Shown here: positions 1 through 9,600 of the stretch, piece by piece
Layout: each line of letters begins with the position of its first letter
Numbering within the stretch: position 1 is the first letter of the stretch
Source of the DNA: Streptomyces sp. D2-8
Lineage (GTDB): Bacteria > Actinomycetota > Actinomycetes > Streptomycetales > Streptomycetaceae
Reading direction: 5' to 3'
NCBI RefSeq assembly: GCF_023184515.1
Contig: NZ_JAAHBP010000001.1
Location: forward strand, 930,001-994,000
Length of the DNA: 64,000 bases
The notes under the pieces: generated by a model
What the model saw: only the letters and a program-made list of their open reading frames with translations
Databases searched by the model: none
What the model was told of the DNA's origin: nothing
Translations under genes and position numbers: made by a program

Positions 1-60
1 CGGGTGATCGCCCGCAAAGCTCCGTAGCCCGGGGCGGGCGCTGGTGCCGCCGGGCCCCGA

Positions 61-1260
61 TCAGCCCCGCAGCACCACCGCCTGCCCCGCCACCACCAGC
101 AGCACGTGCTCGCACTCGCCCGCGAACCCCGCGTTCAGCCGCCCGAGTTCGTCCCGGTAGCGCCGCCCCGACGCCGTCGACGGCACGATCCCCGACCCCA
201 CCTCGTTCGACACGGCGACCACGGTCCGCCGGGTGACCCGCACCGCCTCCGTGAGCTCCCGCACCCGCTCCCGCAGAGCCTTCTCCCCGCGCTCCGCCCA
301 CACCGCGTCGTCCCACGCCCCGACCGAGTCCATCGCGTCCGTCAGCCACAACGACAGGCAGTCGACCAGCAGCGGCGGTCCCTCCTGCTTCAGCAGCGGC
401 ACCAGATCGCAGGTCTCGACCGTCTGCCACGACCCCGGCCGCCGCTCCCGGTGCGCCGCCACCCGCGAGGACCACTCCGTGTCCCCGTTGCGCGACCCGC
501 CCGTCGCCACGTACAGCACGTCCGGAAAGGCCTCCAGCCTCCGTTCGGCCTCCACCGACTTGCCCGACCGCGCCCCGCCCAGCACCAGGGTCCGCCGCGG
601 CACGTCCGGCACGTCCTCGTACGCCCCCACCATCAGCGTCACTCCGTCCGGCACCGCCCGCGCCCCGGCCGCCGCGAGCCGCCGACCGAGCTCGGGGCCG
701 GGCGGCACGTCGTGGTCCAGATGGACGGCGAGGACATCGGTCGTCGGCCCGACCGCCCCCACCGCCCGCAGCTTCGCCAGCGCGTCCGGCCGCCCCACGA
801 CATCCGCGAGGACCATGTCGTACGACTCGGCCGGCTCCTCCAGGCCCGCGGGCGCCCCGCCCGGCGGCAGATACAGCAGCCGCTGCCCCTCCGGCCCGGT
901 CACCGCGTACCCCGTGCCCGGCGTGTCCAGCGCCACCGCCCGCACCCGGTGCCCCGTCAGCAGCGTCAACTCCCGCCCGTCCGGCACCCGCCCGGGCTGC
1001 GGCAGCCCCGCGGGCACCTCGACCGGCGGCCCGTCGTGCGGATGAGACAGCAGGACCTGCCGTACGCCGGTCAGGGAACGGCCCGCCCGTGCCGCAGCGA
1101 ACGCCGCGCCCGGCGTCAGGTCGAGCAGCAGCGCCCCGTCCAGGAGCAGCGCGGTGGCCGCCCGCGCGTCCGGGCCGAGGGCGGCCGCACAGGCCGCGCA
1201 GGGACAGTCGGGGCGGGGGAGACCCGCGGGGGCGCCGGTGCCGAGCAGAGTGAGTTCCAC
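61..1260 (-). CDS. cobU: MBL-like domain fused to adenosylcobinamide kinase/guanylyltransferase (CobU)
   Basis: The C-terminal ~170 residues are a CobU domain: P-loop GGARSGKS, RHRERRP-like AHRERRPGSW and EVGSGIVP. CobU phosphorylates adenosylcobinamide and transfers GMP to it, a late cytosolic step of cobalamin assembly. The N-terminal ~220 residues start ELTLLGTGAPAG with a CPCAAC Cys cluster, resembling PhnP-type metallo-beta-lactamase folds, but the metal motif is reduced to SHPHDG, so this half is probably not a normal hydrolase. I chose the GTG at 1260 because similarity to MBL folds begins exactly there; an open frame extends upstream to 1410 without recognisable sequence. The stop is 60 bases from the window edge, so downstream partners (often cobT/cobS) are not visible. 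The kinase assignment is firm; the role of the N-terminal half is unknown. Confidence 0.88.
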   Translation of the reverse strand: MELTLLGTGAPAGLPRPDCPCAACAAALGPDARAATALLLDGALLLDLTPGAAFAAARAGRSLTGVRQVLLSHPHDGPPVEVPAGLPQPGRVPDGRELTLLTGHRVRAVALDTPGTGYAVTGPEGQRLLYLPPGGAPAGLEEPAESYDMVLADVVGRPDALAKLRAVGAVGPTTDVLAVHLDHDVPPGPELGRRLAAAGARAVPDGVTLMVGAYEDVPDVPRRTLVLGGARSGKSVEAERRLEAFPDVLYVATGGSRNGDTEWSSRVAAHRERRPGSWQTVETCDLVPLLKQEGPPLLVDCLSLWLTDAMDSVGAWDDAVWAERGEKALRERVRELTEAVRVTRRTVVAVSNEVGSGIVPSTASGRRYRDELGRLNAGFAGECEHVLLVVAGQAVVLRG

Positions 1261-1482
1261 GCACCGATTTTCGCCTGCCCACCCGGCACCTGCGCGCCTG
1301 GCACCCCGTATGGAGCCCCCGCGCGCGGCCCCCGTCCGGGATTCGTGGGTGACAACCCGCGCGCAACCGGTCACCCGCAGTCCTATGACGGCACACCCGG
1401 CGGAGCGCATAGGCTCTGGGAAGGAGCCGGACCACGATCCGGCTTTTGCTGTGCAGTGTGCTCACACACATGGGAGGCGTAC

Positions 1483-1695
1483 ATGGCGGCATGGACGTGG
1501 CGGTTCGAGAAGACCGACGGGACGGAGGTCCAGCCCGCGGTGCCGCCGGAGGAGTTCCCCACTCAGGGGGACGCCGAGTCCTGGATCGGGGAGCACTGGA
1601 AGGCCCTGCAGGAGGGCGGTGCCGATCAGGTGCGGCTGTTCGAGGACGCCTCGGAGATCTACGGGCCGATGAGCCTGCACGCGGCCGAGGCGTGA
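1483..1695 (+). CDS. small conserved protein, 70 aa
   Basis: The protein starts MAAWTWRFEKTDGTEV and is rich in Trp, Glu and Asp, with no signal peptide or membrane segment. A GGGAGG-like ribosome site lies 6-7 bases before the ATG. Streptomycetes carry many such soluble 60-70 residue proteins of unknown role at this kind of position; I recognise no functional motif. It is divergent from the cobU fusion, with 222 bases between the two starts that must hold both promoters. The clean ribosome site and codon bias support it as real. Confidence 0.75.
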   Translation: MAAWTWRFEKTDGTEVQPAVPPEEFPTQGDAESWIGEHWKALQEGGADQVRLFEDASEIYGPMSLHAAEA

Positions 1696-1746
1696 GCCCG
1701 GTGGGCGGGGGCCGACGGCTCTCGCCCACACCCCCTGTTCCGCTGG

Positions 1747-2535
1747 TCAGCCGCGCACGCCGCACAGGTGCAGCAGCGCGGCCACCCCGCGGTACGGATC
1801 GGTCCGCCCGGCCTTCTCCTCCACCGCGAGCAGCGTCTCCACGTCGGCCGGGGCCTCGGCGCCGTCCGCCGCCGTGTCGGTGAACACCCGCACCCCGTAC
1901 CAGGCGTGCAACGGCGCCCCGATCCCGGCGAGCGTCGACGTCAGGTCCTTCAGCCGGTCGGCCCGTACGTCGAGCCCCAGCCGGTTGCGGTAGGAGACGG
2001 TGTCGAAGGCCGCCAGCGCCCCGGACCAGTCACCGGACAGGCCCGGCCGGATCGCGAGCGCGTCCCCGTTGCGCACGAGCAGCGACAGCAGCCCGCCGGG
2101 CGCCAGCATCCGGGCGAGGCCCGCCAGCAGCGGGTCGGGCTCCTCGACGTACATCAGGACGCCGTGGCACAGCACCACGTCGAAACTGCCCGGCAGGAAG
2201 TGCACGCCGGTGTCCCGGCCGTCGCCCTCGATGATCCGCATACGCGCCCGGATGCCCTGCGGTTCCCCGGCGAGGGACTCCCGGGCCACGGCGACCATCG
2301 TCGAGTCCTGCTCCAGACCGGTCACCTGGTGCCCGGCCCGGGCCAGCCGCAGCGCCTGCGTGCCCTGGCCCATCCCCACGTCGAGCACCCGCAGGCGCTG
2401 ACCCACCGGGAACCGGCCGACTATCTGCTCGTCCAGCTGGCGGGCCACCAGCTCCTGCCGGACGACATCGCGCAGCCCGCCCAGCCTGTCCAGCCAGGCA
2501 TCCGCCGCACCCCCGGAGAACGGCGTCGTGGTCAG
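1747..2535 (-). CDS. class I SAM-dependent methyltransferase
   Basis: A Rossmann methyltransferase: motif I reads VLDVGMGQGTQALRLA, followed by an acidic strand end GLEQD, a GDGRD segment and FDVVLCHGVLMYV, typical of UbiE/Methyltransf_11 proteins. The substrate cannot be told from sequence. The frame continues upstream of the first GTG (2448) to a CTG at 2535 that overlaps the stop of the preceding gene as CTGA; the extra residues (TTTPFSGGAADAWLDRLGG) look like a natural N-terminus, so I favour translational coupling from CTG giving 262 aa. A GTG at 2448 would give 233 aa and cut off helix A. It follows the DUF3043-like gene in one operon. Confidence 0.85.
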   Translation of the reverse strand: MTTTPFSGGAADAWLDRLGGLRDVVRQELVARQLDEQIVGRFPVGQRLRVLDVGMGQGTQALRLARAGHQVTGLEQDSTMVAVARESLAGEPQGIRARMRIIEGDGRDTGVHFLPGSFDVVLCHGVLMYVEEPDPLLAGLARMLAPGGLLSLLVRNGDALAIRPGLSGDWSGALAAFDTVSYRNRLGLDVRADRLKDLTSTLAGIGAPLHAWYGVRVFTDTAADGAEAPADVETLLAVEEKAGRTDPYRGVAALLHLCGVRG

Positions 2536-3131
2536 GGCCGCTCTCCGCGCTTGACCTGCGGCTTCGGCAGCCGGAGCCGGCGCATCTGGAGCGAGCGCAT
2601 CAGGGCGTAGGCGACGGCGCCGCGCTTGTTCTCACCCGCGAAGCGCTCGTGCAGCTGCTTCTTCAGACGGAAGGCCGTGACGAACGAGTCGAGCACGATC
2701 AGCACGATCACCACGAGCCACAGCAGCAGCGCGACGTTCTGCAGCGAGGCCACCCGCACCATGCTCAGCACGAGGATGACCACGGCCATCGGCAGGAAGA
2801 ACTCCGCGATGTTGAAGCGGGAGTCGACGAAGTCGCGCGCGAACCGGCGGACCGGTCCCTTGTCACGCGCGGGCAGATACCGCTCGTCGCCGCTCGCCAG
2901 CGCCTGGCGCTGCCGCTCCATCGCGGTACGGCGCTCCTCGCGCTGTCGCTTGGCGGCCTCCTTGCGCGTCATCGACGTGTTGGCCACGCTGCGGCGCGAG
3001 GACTGGGCCTGGCTGCGCTTGGGCGTGGGGCGGCCCTTGGGGGCCTCGGGGTGACGGGGCTGACTGGAGTCGGTCACCGGCGCCTTGTCGGCGTCCTGGG
3101 CCTTCTCATCCTTCGCACGGCTACGGAACAC
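2532..3131 (-). CDS. DUF3043-family membrane protein
   Basis: A 199-residue protein starting at GTG (VFRSRAKDEK). The first ~90 residues are hydrophilic and very basic (RPTPKRSQAQSSRR, KEAAKRQREERR). Two hydrophobic helices follow (IAEFFLPMAVVILVLSM and LLLWLVVIVLIVLDSF), then a basic tail RLPKPQVKRGERP. This layout, with a positively charged N-terminal arm and a two-helix hairpin, matches DUF3043, an actinobacterial family of unknown function often next to PspA. It is divergent from pspA across a 303-base gap and leads into the methyltransferase gene. The frame reads further upstream to 3761, but that part looks like antisense of pspA. Confidence 0.85.
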   Translation of the reverse strand: MFRSRAKDEKAQDADKAPVTDSSQPRHPEAPKGRPTPKRSQAQSSRRSVANTSMTRKEAAKRQREERRTAMERQRQALASGDERYLPARDKGPVRRFARDFVDSRFNIAEFFLPMAVVILVLSMVRVASLQNVALLLWLVVIVLIVLDSFVTAFRLKKQLHERFAGENKRGAVAYALMRSLQMRRLRLPKPQVKRGERP

Positions 3132-3434
3132 AAAACCCAAGGGTAAGGGCTTCTGGGCATGGACCCCAGCCCTGTGGGGAACGATCCGGCAACACCAGTC
3201 GTCAGTAAGGGGACAGAGGGGACGTTGCGTACGCCTCCGGATGTTCCCAGGGGTGTACGGCTCCGGTAACCCCGGGGACCACCTACTCCCTACGCCGGAG
3301 CGGGAGCGCACGCAGTCGTCCTTGGGGATGAGCGCATCCGTCCCCGAACAGTGCGGTAATGGATGCAGGGCCCGTACTGTGGGTTCTGTCGCAGGAGCTG
3401 GAGCCAGGTCGTCAGAAGGGGGCGCGCGAAGCCC
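3132..3434. other. 303-bp divergent gap between the DUF3043-like gene and pspA
   Basis: Non-coding. It must contain promoters for both operons. A TACTGT (3375-3380) is the best -10 candidate for pspA but has no good -35. I see no riboswitch or clear operator. Confidence 0.5.
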
Positions 3435-4229
3435 ATGAGCGGTGTCATGAAGCGTATGGGGATGATCTTCCGCGCGAAGGCGAACAAGGCCCTTGACCGG
3501 GCCGAGGACCCGCGCGAGACCCTCGATTACTCGTATCAGAAGCAGCTGGAGCTGCTGCAGAAGGTCCGCCGCGGCGTCGCCGACGTGGCGACCTCCCGCA
3601 AGCGTCTGGAACTCCAGCTGAACCAGTTGCAGTCGCAGTCCGGCAAGCTGGAGGACCAGGGCCGCAAGGCGCTCGCGCTGGGCCGTGAGGACCTGGCCCG
3701 GGAAGCGCTCTCCCGCCGGGCCGCGCTCCAGCAGCAGGTGACCGACCTGGAGACCCAGCACGCGACGCTCCAGGGCGAGGAGGAGAAGCTCACCCTCGCG
3801 GCCCAGCGGCTCCAGGCCAAGGTCGACGCCTTCCGCACCAAGAAGGAGACGATCAAGGCGACGTACACGGCGGCGCAGGCGCAGACCCGGATCGGCGAGG
3901 CCTTCTCCGGCATCTCCGAGGAGATGGGCGACGTCGGCCTGGCGATCCAGCGGGCCGAGGACAAGACGGCCCAGCTCCAGGCCCGCGCCGGGGCCATCGA
4001 CGAGCTGCTCGCCTCAGGTGCCCTGGAGGACCCCTCCGGCATGCACAAGGACGACCTCCAAGCCGAGCTGGACCGGCTCTCCGGTGGTACGGATGTAGAG
4101 CTGGAACTGCAGCGCATGAAGGCCGAACTGGCCGGAGGCTCGGGCAGCGGGCAGCAGGCCCTCGAAGGTGGCACGGGCCAGCAGCAGTCCCAGCAGCCGC
4201 AGGACACTCCGCGCTTCGACAAGCAGTAG
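3435..4229 (+). CDS. pspA: PspA/IM30/Vipp1-family envelope-stress protein
   Basis: The protein (264 aa) begins MSGVMKRMGMIFRAKANKAL and continues EDPRETLDYSYQKQLELLQK, the conserved start of PspA/Vipp1, and is then almost entirely coiled coil (heptads from about residue 25 to 215). PspA is an ESCRT-III-like peripheral protein that assembles on the inner face of the membrane and stabilises it under stress. The C-terminal ~40 residues are Gly/Gln-rich and low complexity. A GGGGGC-type ribosome site precedes the ATG at 3435; an ATG at 3447 is possible. The next gene is its PspAA partner 23 bases downstream, followed by a histidine kinase/regulator pair that may control it. Confidence 0.95.
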   Translation: MSGVMKRMGMIFRAKANKALDRAEDPRETLDYSYQKQLELLQKVRRGVADVATSRKRLELQLNQLQSQSGKLEDQGRKALALGREDLAREALSRRAALQQQVTDLETQHATLQGEEEKLTLAAQRLQAKVDAFRTKKETIKATYTAAQAQTRIGEAFSGISEEMGDVGLAIQRAEDKTAQLQARAGAIDELLASGALEDPSGMHKDDLQAELDRLSGGTDVELELQRMKAELAGGSGSGQQALEGGTGQQQSQQPQDTPRFDKQ

Positions 4230-4252
4230 GGGTCCACGCCTAGGAGGGCGAC

Positions 4253-4531
4253 ATGATCGTACGGATCATGGGGGAGGGCCAGGTGAGCCTGGCCGACAGC
4301 CACCTCGCCGAGCTGAACAAGCTGGACGACGAACTCCTGGCGGAAATGGAGAACGGCGACAGCCCCGGCTTCCGCCGCACCCTCCAAGCCCTCCTGACCA
4401 GGGTCCGCGACCTGGGCGACCCCCTCCCCGACGACTCCCTGGAACCGTCGGAACTGATCCTGCCGTCTCCGGACGCGACGCTGGAGGACGTCCGGGAGCT
4501 CCTGAGCGACGACGGTCTGATCCCGGGCTGA
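4253..4531 (+). CDS. PspA-associated protein PspAA
   Basis: A 92-residue acidic protein starting MIVRIMGEGQVSLADSHLAELNKLDDELL. The N-terminal IVRIMGEGQ strand followed by a two-helix acidic domain is characteristic of the PspAA domain, which in actinobacteria is encoded immediately after pspA and is thought to act with it. It has a strong AGGAGG ribosome site, sits 23 bases after pspA in the same operon and ends EDVRELLSDDGLIPG. No enzymatic motif is present. Confidence 0.88.
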   Translation: MIVRIMGEGQVSLADSHLAELNKLDDELLAEMENGDSPGFRRTLQALLTRVRDLGDPLPDDSLEPSELILPSPDATLEDVRELLSDDGLIPG

Positions 4532-4605
4532 ATGCTGCCCACGCCGATGCCCGGGCCGACGCGGGCGTGGGGGCCCGGCCCCCGGCCCGGATACCGTAAA
4601 CAGCC

Positions 4606-5826
4606 GTGAGCACCCTCGCGCGGGCCAGATGCCGGGCCGAAGCACACCCGCTGGCCATGGACGCCGTGCTGGCCGCGGCCGTCCTGGTCTGCATGGTCGC
4701 CGGCTCCTTCGTGGAGCCCCGGCACCGCGACAGCGTCAGCTGGGCCCTGCGCACCCCCGACGCCCTCAGTCTCGTCCTCATGGCCCTCGGCGCCGCAGCC
4801 CTGGTCTTCCGCCGCCGCGCCCCGATGACGGTTCTCGCCCTCACCGGCACGGTCTCCGTGATCGAGTCCGTCACCGGCGACCCCCGCGCCCCGGTCGCCA
4901 TGTCCGCCGTGGTCGCCCTGTACACCGTCGCCTCCACCACCGACCGCCCCACCACCTGGCGCGTCGGCCTGCTCACCATGACCGTGCTGACCGGCGCCGC
5001 CATGTCGGCCGGCTCCCTGCCCTGGTACGCCCAGGAGAACCTCGCGATCTTCGCCTGGACCGGCATCGGCGCCACGGCCGGTGACGCCGTCCGCAGCCGC
5101 CGCGCCTTCGTCCAGGCGATCCGGGAACGCGCCGAACGGGCCGAGCGCACCCGCGAGGAGGAGGCCCGCCGCCGGGTCGCCGAGGAACGCCTGCGGATCG
5201 CCCGGGACCTGCACGACGTCGTCGCCCACCACATCGCCCTGGTCAACGTGCAGGCCGGTGTCGCCGCCCACGTCATGGACAAACGCCCCGACCAGGCCAA
5301 GGAGGCCCTCGCGCACGTCCGCGAGGCCAGCCGCTCCGCGCTCAACGAGCTCCGCGCCACCGTCGGCCTGCTCCGGCAGTCCGGCGACCCGGAGGCCCCC
5401 ACCGAACCCGCCCCGGGCCTGGACCGCCTCGACGAACTCAGCGGTACCTTCCGCAACGCCGGCCTGCACATCGAGGTCGCCCGCGCGGACCAGGGCACCA
5501 CCCTCCCCGCGGCCGTCGACCTGGCCGCCTACCGGATCATCCAGGAGGCCCTCACCAACGTGCAGAAGCACGCCGGGCCGCAGGCCAAGGCGGAGGTCAG
5601 CGTCGTACGCGTCGGACCGCACATCGAGATCACCGTGCTCGACGACGGCAGCGGCGAGCACGAGACCCAGGACACCGGCGGCGGCCACGGACTGCTCGGC
5701 ATGCGCGAGCGCGTCACCGCCCTGCGCGGCACCCTCACCACCGGTCCCCGCTACGGCGGCGGCTTCCGCGTCCATGCGATCCTGCCGGTCAAGAACCGCA
5801 CACCGACCGGGGAGGGCCCCGCATGA
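4606..5826 (+). CDS. membrane sensor histidine kinase (HisKA_3, NarL-type system)
   Basis: The protein has 406 aa. Residues ~15-160 hold about four to five membrane helices with short loops, with no large extracytoplasmic domain. The phosphoacceptor motif is RIARDLHDVVAHH, followed by the ATP-binding boxes ALTNVQKHAG, DDGSG and GHGLLGMRERV. It presumably senses a membrane signal and phosphorylates the regulator encoded next; the genes overlap by ATGA at 5823-5826. Proximity to pspA and to the RND exporter suggests an envelope-stress circuit, but that is inference. A TACCGT hexamer (4592-4597) lies 8 bases before the GTG, so the transcript may be nearly leaderless. Confidence 0.94.
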   Translation: MSTLARARCRAEAHPLAMDAVLAAAVLVCMVAGSFVEPRHRDSVSWALRTPDALSLVLMALGAAALVFRRRAPMTVLALTGTVSVIESVTGDPRAPVAMSAVVALYTVASTTDRPTTWRVGLLTMTVLTGAAMSAGSLPWYAQENLAIFAWTGIGATAGDAVRSRRAFVQAIRERAERAERTREEEARRRVAEERLRIARDLHDVVAHHIALVNVQAGVAAHVMDKRPDQAKEALAHVREASRSALNELRATVGLLRQSGDPEAPTEPAPGLDRLDELSGTFRNAGLHIEVARADQGTTLPAAVDLAAYRIIQEALTNVQKHAGPQAKAEVSVVRVGPHIEITVLDDGSGEHETQDTGGGHGLLGMRERVTALRGTLTTGPRYGGGFRVHAILPVKNRTPTGEGPA

Positions 5827-6506
5827 CCATCCGTGTCCTGCTCGCCGACGACCAGGCGCTGCTCCGCAGCGCCTTTCGCGTGCTCGTCGACTCCGAGCCC
5901 GACATGGAGGTGGTCGGCGAGGCCTCCGACGGCGCGGAAGCGGTCCGGATGGCGAAGGAGCAGCACGCCGACGTCGTGCTCATGGACATCCGCATGCCCG
6001 GCACCGACGGTCTCGCCGCGACCCGCATGATCAGCGCCGATCCCGGCCTCGCCGACGTCCGGGTGGTCATCCTGACGACGTTCGAGGTCGACGACTACGT
6101 CGTGCAGTCGCTGCGCGCCGGCGCCTCCGGCTTCCTCGGCAAGGGCTCCGAGCCCGAGGAACTGCTGAACGCCATCCGCATCGCGGCCGGCGGCCAGGCC
6201 CTGCTCTCCCCGGCGGCCACCACGGGCCTGATCGCCCGGTTCCTCGCCACGGAGGACCCGGCCGACGGCGACCGCGACCCGGCCCGCGGCGAACGGCTCG
6301 GCTCGCTCACCGTCCGGGAGCGCGAGGTCCTGGTCCAGGTGGCCGGCGGGCACTCCAACGACGAGATCGCCGAGCGCCTCGAAGTCAGCCCGCTGACCGT
6401 GAAGACGCACGTCAACCGGGCCATGGCCAAACTGGGCGCCCGGGACCGCGCCCAGCTCGTGGTCACCGCGTACGAGTCCGGCCTGGTCCGTCCAAGGGTG
6501 GAGTGA
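5823..6506 (+). CDS. NarL/FixJ-family response regulator
   Basis: The receiver domain (residues 1-~120) has the acidic pocket LADDQ, phosphoacceptor Asp in VVLMDIRMPG, Thr in ILTTFEVD and Lys in FLGKGSEPEE. The LuxR-type helix-turn-helix follows at ~155-215 (LTVREREVLVQVAGGHSNDE, then LTVKTHVNRAMAKLG). All residues needed for phosphorylation are present. Its start overlaps the kinase stop (ATGA), so the pair is translationally coupled. Targets are unknown; the downstream RND exporter and upstream pspA operon are the obvious candidates. Confidence 0.94.
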   Translation: MTIRVLLADDQALLRSAFRVLVDSEPDMEVVGEASDGAEAVRMAKEQHADVVLMDIRMPGTDGLAATRMISADPGLADVRVVILTTFEVDDYVVQSLRAGASGFLGKGSEPEELLNAIRIAAGGQALLSPAATTGLIARFLATEDPADGDRDPARGERLGSLTVREREVLVQVAGGHSNDEIAERLEVSPLTVKTHVNRAMAKLGARDRAQLVVTAYESGLVRPRVE

Positions 6507-6666
6507 GCTCGACCCGGGTGTACTGCGCCGGGAGTATGCGCCGTATAAGGAACGGGACCTGGGGCCTACGGAACCCCCGCCCCCCGTGGCTCAGGGTGTA
6601 GGGGCGGGCGCTCATCTGCGCGTCCGCTGCCGCTTCTGCCGCTCCACAGAAGAGAGACCCTCACCC

Positions 6667-9600
6667 ATGTCCTGGCTGTCGAGATTCAGCCTCGCGCAAC
6701 GGGCCCTGACCGGGCTGATATCGATCATCGCGCTCGTCTTCGGGGCGATCGCGATACCCCAGCTCAAGCAGCAGCTGCTGCCCACCATCGAACTGCCCGT
6801 GGTGTCCGTGCTGGCGCCGTACCAGGGCGCGTCGCCGGACGTGGTCGAGAAGCAGGTCGTCGAACCCATCGAGGACACCCTCGAAGCCGTCGACGGCATC
6901 AGCGGCGTCACCTCCACCGCCAGCGAGGGCAACGCCGTGATCATGGCGTCCTTCGACTACGGCAACGACACCAAGCAGCTGGTCGCCGACGTCCAGCAGG
7001 CCGTCAACCGGGCCCGTGTCCAGCTCCCGGACGACGTCGACCCGCAGGTCGTCGCCGGTTCCACGGACGACATCCCGACCGTCGTCCTCGCCGTCACCTC
7101 CGGCCGCGACCAGCAGGCCCTGGCCGACCAGCTCGACAGGACCGTCGTGCCGGACCTGAAGAGCATCGACGGCGTCGGCCAGGTCACCGTCGACGGTGTG
7201 CGCGACCTCCAGGTCACCGTCACGCCCGACGAGGCCAAGCTGGCCAAGGCGAGCCTGACCTCGCAGTCCCTCTCCCAGGCGCTCCAGGCGGGCGGCGCGA
7301 CCGTCCCGGCCGGCTCCTTCGACGAGGGCGGCGCCAACCGCACGGTCCAGGTCGGCGGCGGCTTCACCTCGCTGAAGCAGATCCAGGACCTGATGGTCAC
7401 GGGCGAGCCCGGCAAGGGCAAGCCGGTGCGCCTCGGCGACGTCGCCACGGTGAAGCAGCAGGAGGCCCCGGCCGACTCCATCACCCGCACCGACGGCAGG
7501 CCCAGCCTCGCCGTCGCCGTGACGATGGACCGCGACGGCAGCGCGGTCGCCATCTCCGACGCCGTCCAGGACAAGCTCCCGGACCTGCGTAAGGACCTCG
7601 GGTCAGGCGCGACCCTCACGGTCGTCAGCGACCAGGGCCCGGCCGTGTCCAAGTCCATCAAGGGCCTGACCACCGAGGGCGGCCTCGGTCTGCTCTTCGC
7701 CGTCCTGGTGATCCTGGTCTTCCTGGCCTCGATCCGCTCCACCCTCGTGACGGCGGTGTCCATCCCGCTGTCCGTGGTCCTCGCCCTGATCGTGCTGTGG
7801 ACGCGCGACCTGTCGCTGAACGTCCTGACGCTGGGCGCCCTGACCATCGCCATCGGCCGGGTCGTCGACGACTCGATCGTGGTCCTGGAGAACATCAAGC
7901 GTCACCTCGGCTACGGCGAGGAGCGCCAGTCGGCCATCCTCACCGCGGTGCGCGAGGTCGCGGGCGCGGTGACGTCCTCGACGCTGACCACCGTCGCGGT
8001 GTTCCTGCCGATCGGCCTGGTCGGCGGCATGGTGGGCGAGCTGTTCGGCTCGTTCAGCCTCACCGTGACGGCCGCGCTGCTGGCGTCCCTGCTCGTGTCG
8101 CTGACGGTCGTACCGGTGCTGTCGTACTGGTTCCTGCGGCCCCCGAAGGGCACCCCCGAGGACGCGGACGAGGCCCGTCGGCTCGCCGAGGAGAAGGAGG
8201 CCAGGAGCCGCCTGCAGCGCATCTACGTCCCGGTGCTGCGCTTCGCGACCCGCCGCCGGCTCACCAGTGTGGCCCTCGCGATCGTCGTCCTGGTCGGCAC
8301 GTTCGGCATGGCGCCGCTGCTGAAGACGAACTTCTTCGACCAGGGCGAGCAGGAAGTCCTCACCGTCAAGCAGGAGCTGAAGCCCGGCACCAGCCTGGCC
8401 GCGACGAACGCCCAGGCGAAGAAGGTCGAGCAGTTGCTCGCCGGCACCGAGGGCGTGAAGGACTACCAGGTCACGATCGGCTCGTCCGGCTTCATGGCGG
8501 CCTTCGGCGGCGGCACGGACAGCAACCAGGCCTCGTACCAGGTGATGCTCGACGACTCGGCGTCCTACGAGGACGTCCAGGACGGCATCGAGAAGGGCCT
8601 GGCCGGTCTGAAGGGCATCGGCACGACCACCGTCGCCGCCGGTGACGGCTTCGGCAGCCAGAACCTCAGCGTGGTCGTGAAGGCCGCCGACGCCGACGTC
8701 CTGCGCACGGCGTCCGAGGAGGTCCGCAAGGCGGTCGCCTCCCTCGACGACGTCACGGACGTCTCCAGCGACCTGGCGACGAGCGTGCCGCGCATCTCGG
8801 TCAAGGCCAACGACAAGGCCGCCGCGGCCGGCTTCAACGACCAGACCCTCGGTGCCGCCGTCGCCCAGGCCGTCCGCGGCACCACCGCGGCCAAGGCGGT
8901 CCTGGACGACACCGAGCGTGACATCGTCATCCGCTCGGCGAAGCCCGCCAGGACCCTGAAGCAGCTTCAGGACCTGCGCCTGGGCGGCGCGGCGAAGCTC
9001 GGCGACATCGCCACGGTCAAGCTGGTCGACGGCCCGGTCTCCATGACCCGCATCGACGGCCAGCGCGCGGCCACCATCACCGCGAAGCCGACCGGCGACA
9101 ACACCGGCGCGGTCAGCACCCAGCTCCAGTCCGAGATCAACGCGCTGAAGCTCCCGGACGGCGCCACGGCGTCGATCGGCGGTGTCTCCGAGGACCAGGA
9201 CGAGGCGTTCGCCAACCTGGGCCTGGCGATGCTGGCGGCCATCGCGATCGTCTTCATGCTGCTGGTCGGCACCTTCCGGTCCCTGGTCCAGCCGCTGATC
9301 CTGCTCGTCTCCATCCCGTTCGCCGCCACCGGCGCGATCGGCCTGCTGATCGCCACCGGCACCCCGATGGGCGTCCCGGCCATGATCGGCATGCTGATGC
9401 TGATCGGCATCGTGGTGACGAACGCGATCGTGCTGATCGACCTGATCAACCAGTACCGCAAGCAGGGCCACGGCGTCGTCGAGGCCGTGATCGAGGGCGG
9501 CCGGCACCGGCTGCGCCCGATCCTCATGACCGCCCTGGCGACGATCTTCGCCCTGCTGCCCATGGCCCTCGGCATCACCGGCGAGGGTGGCTTCATCGCC

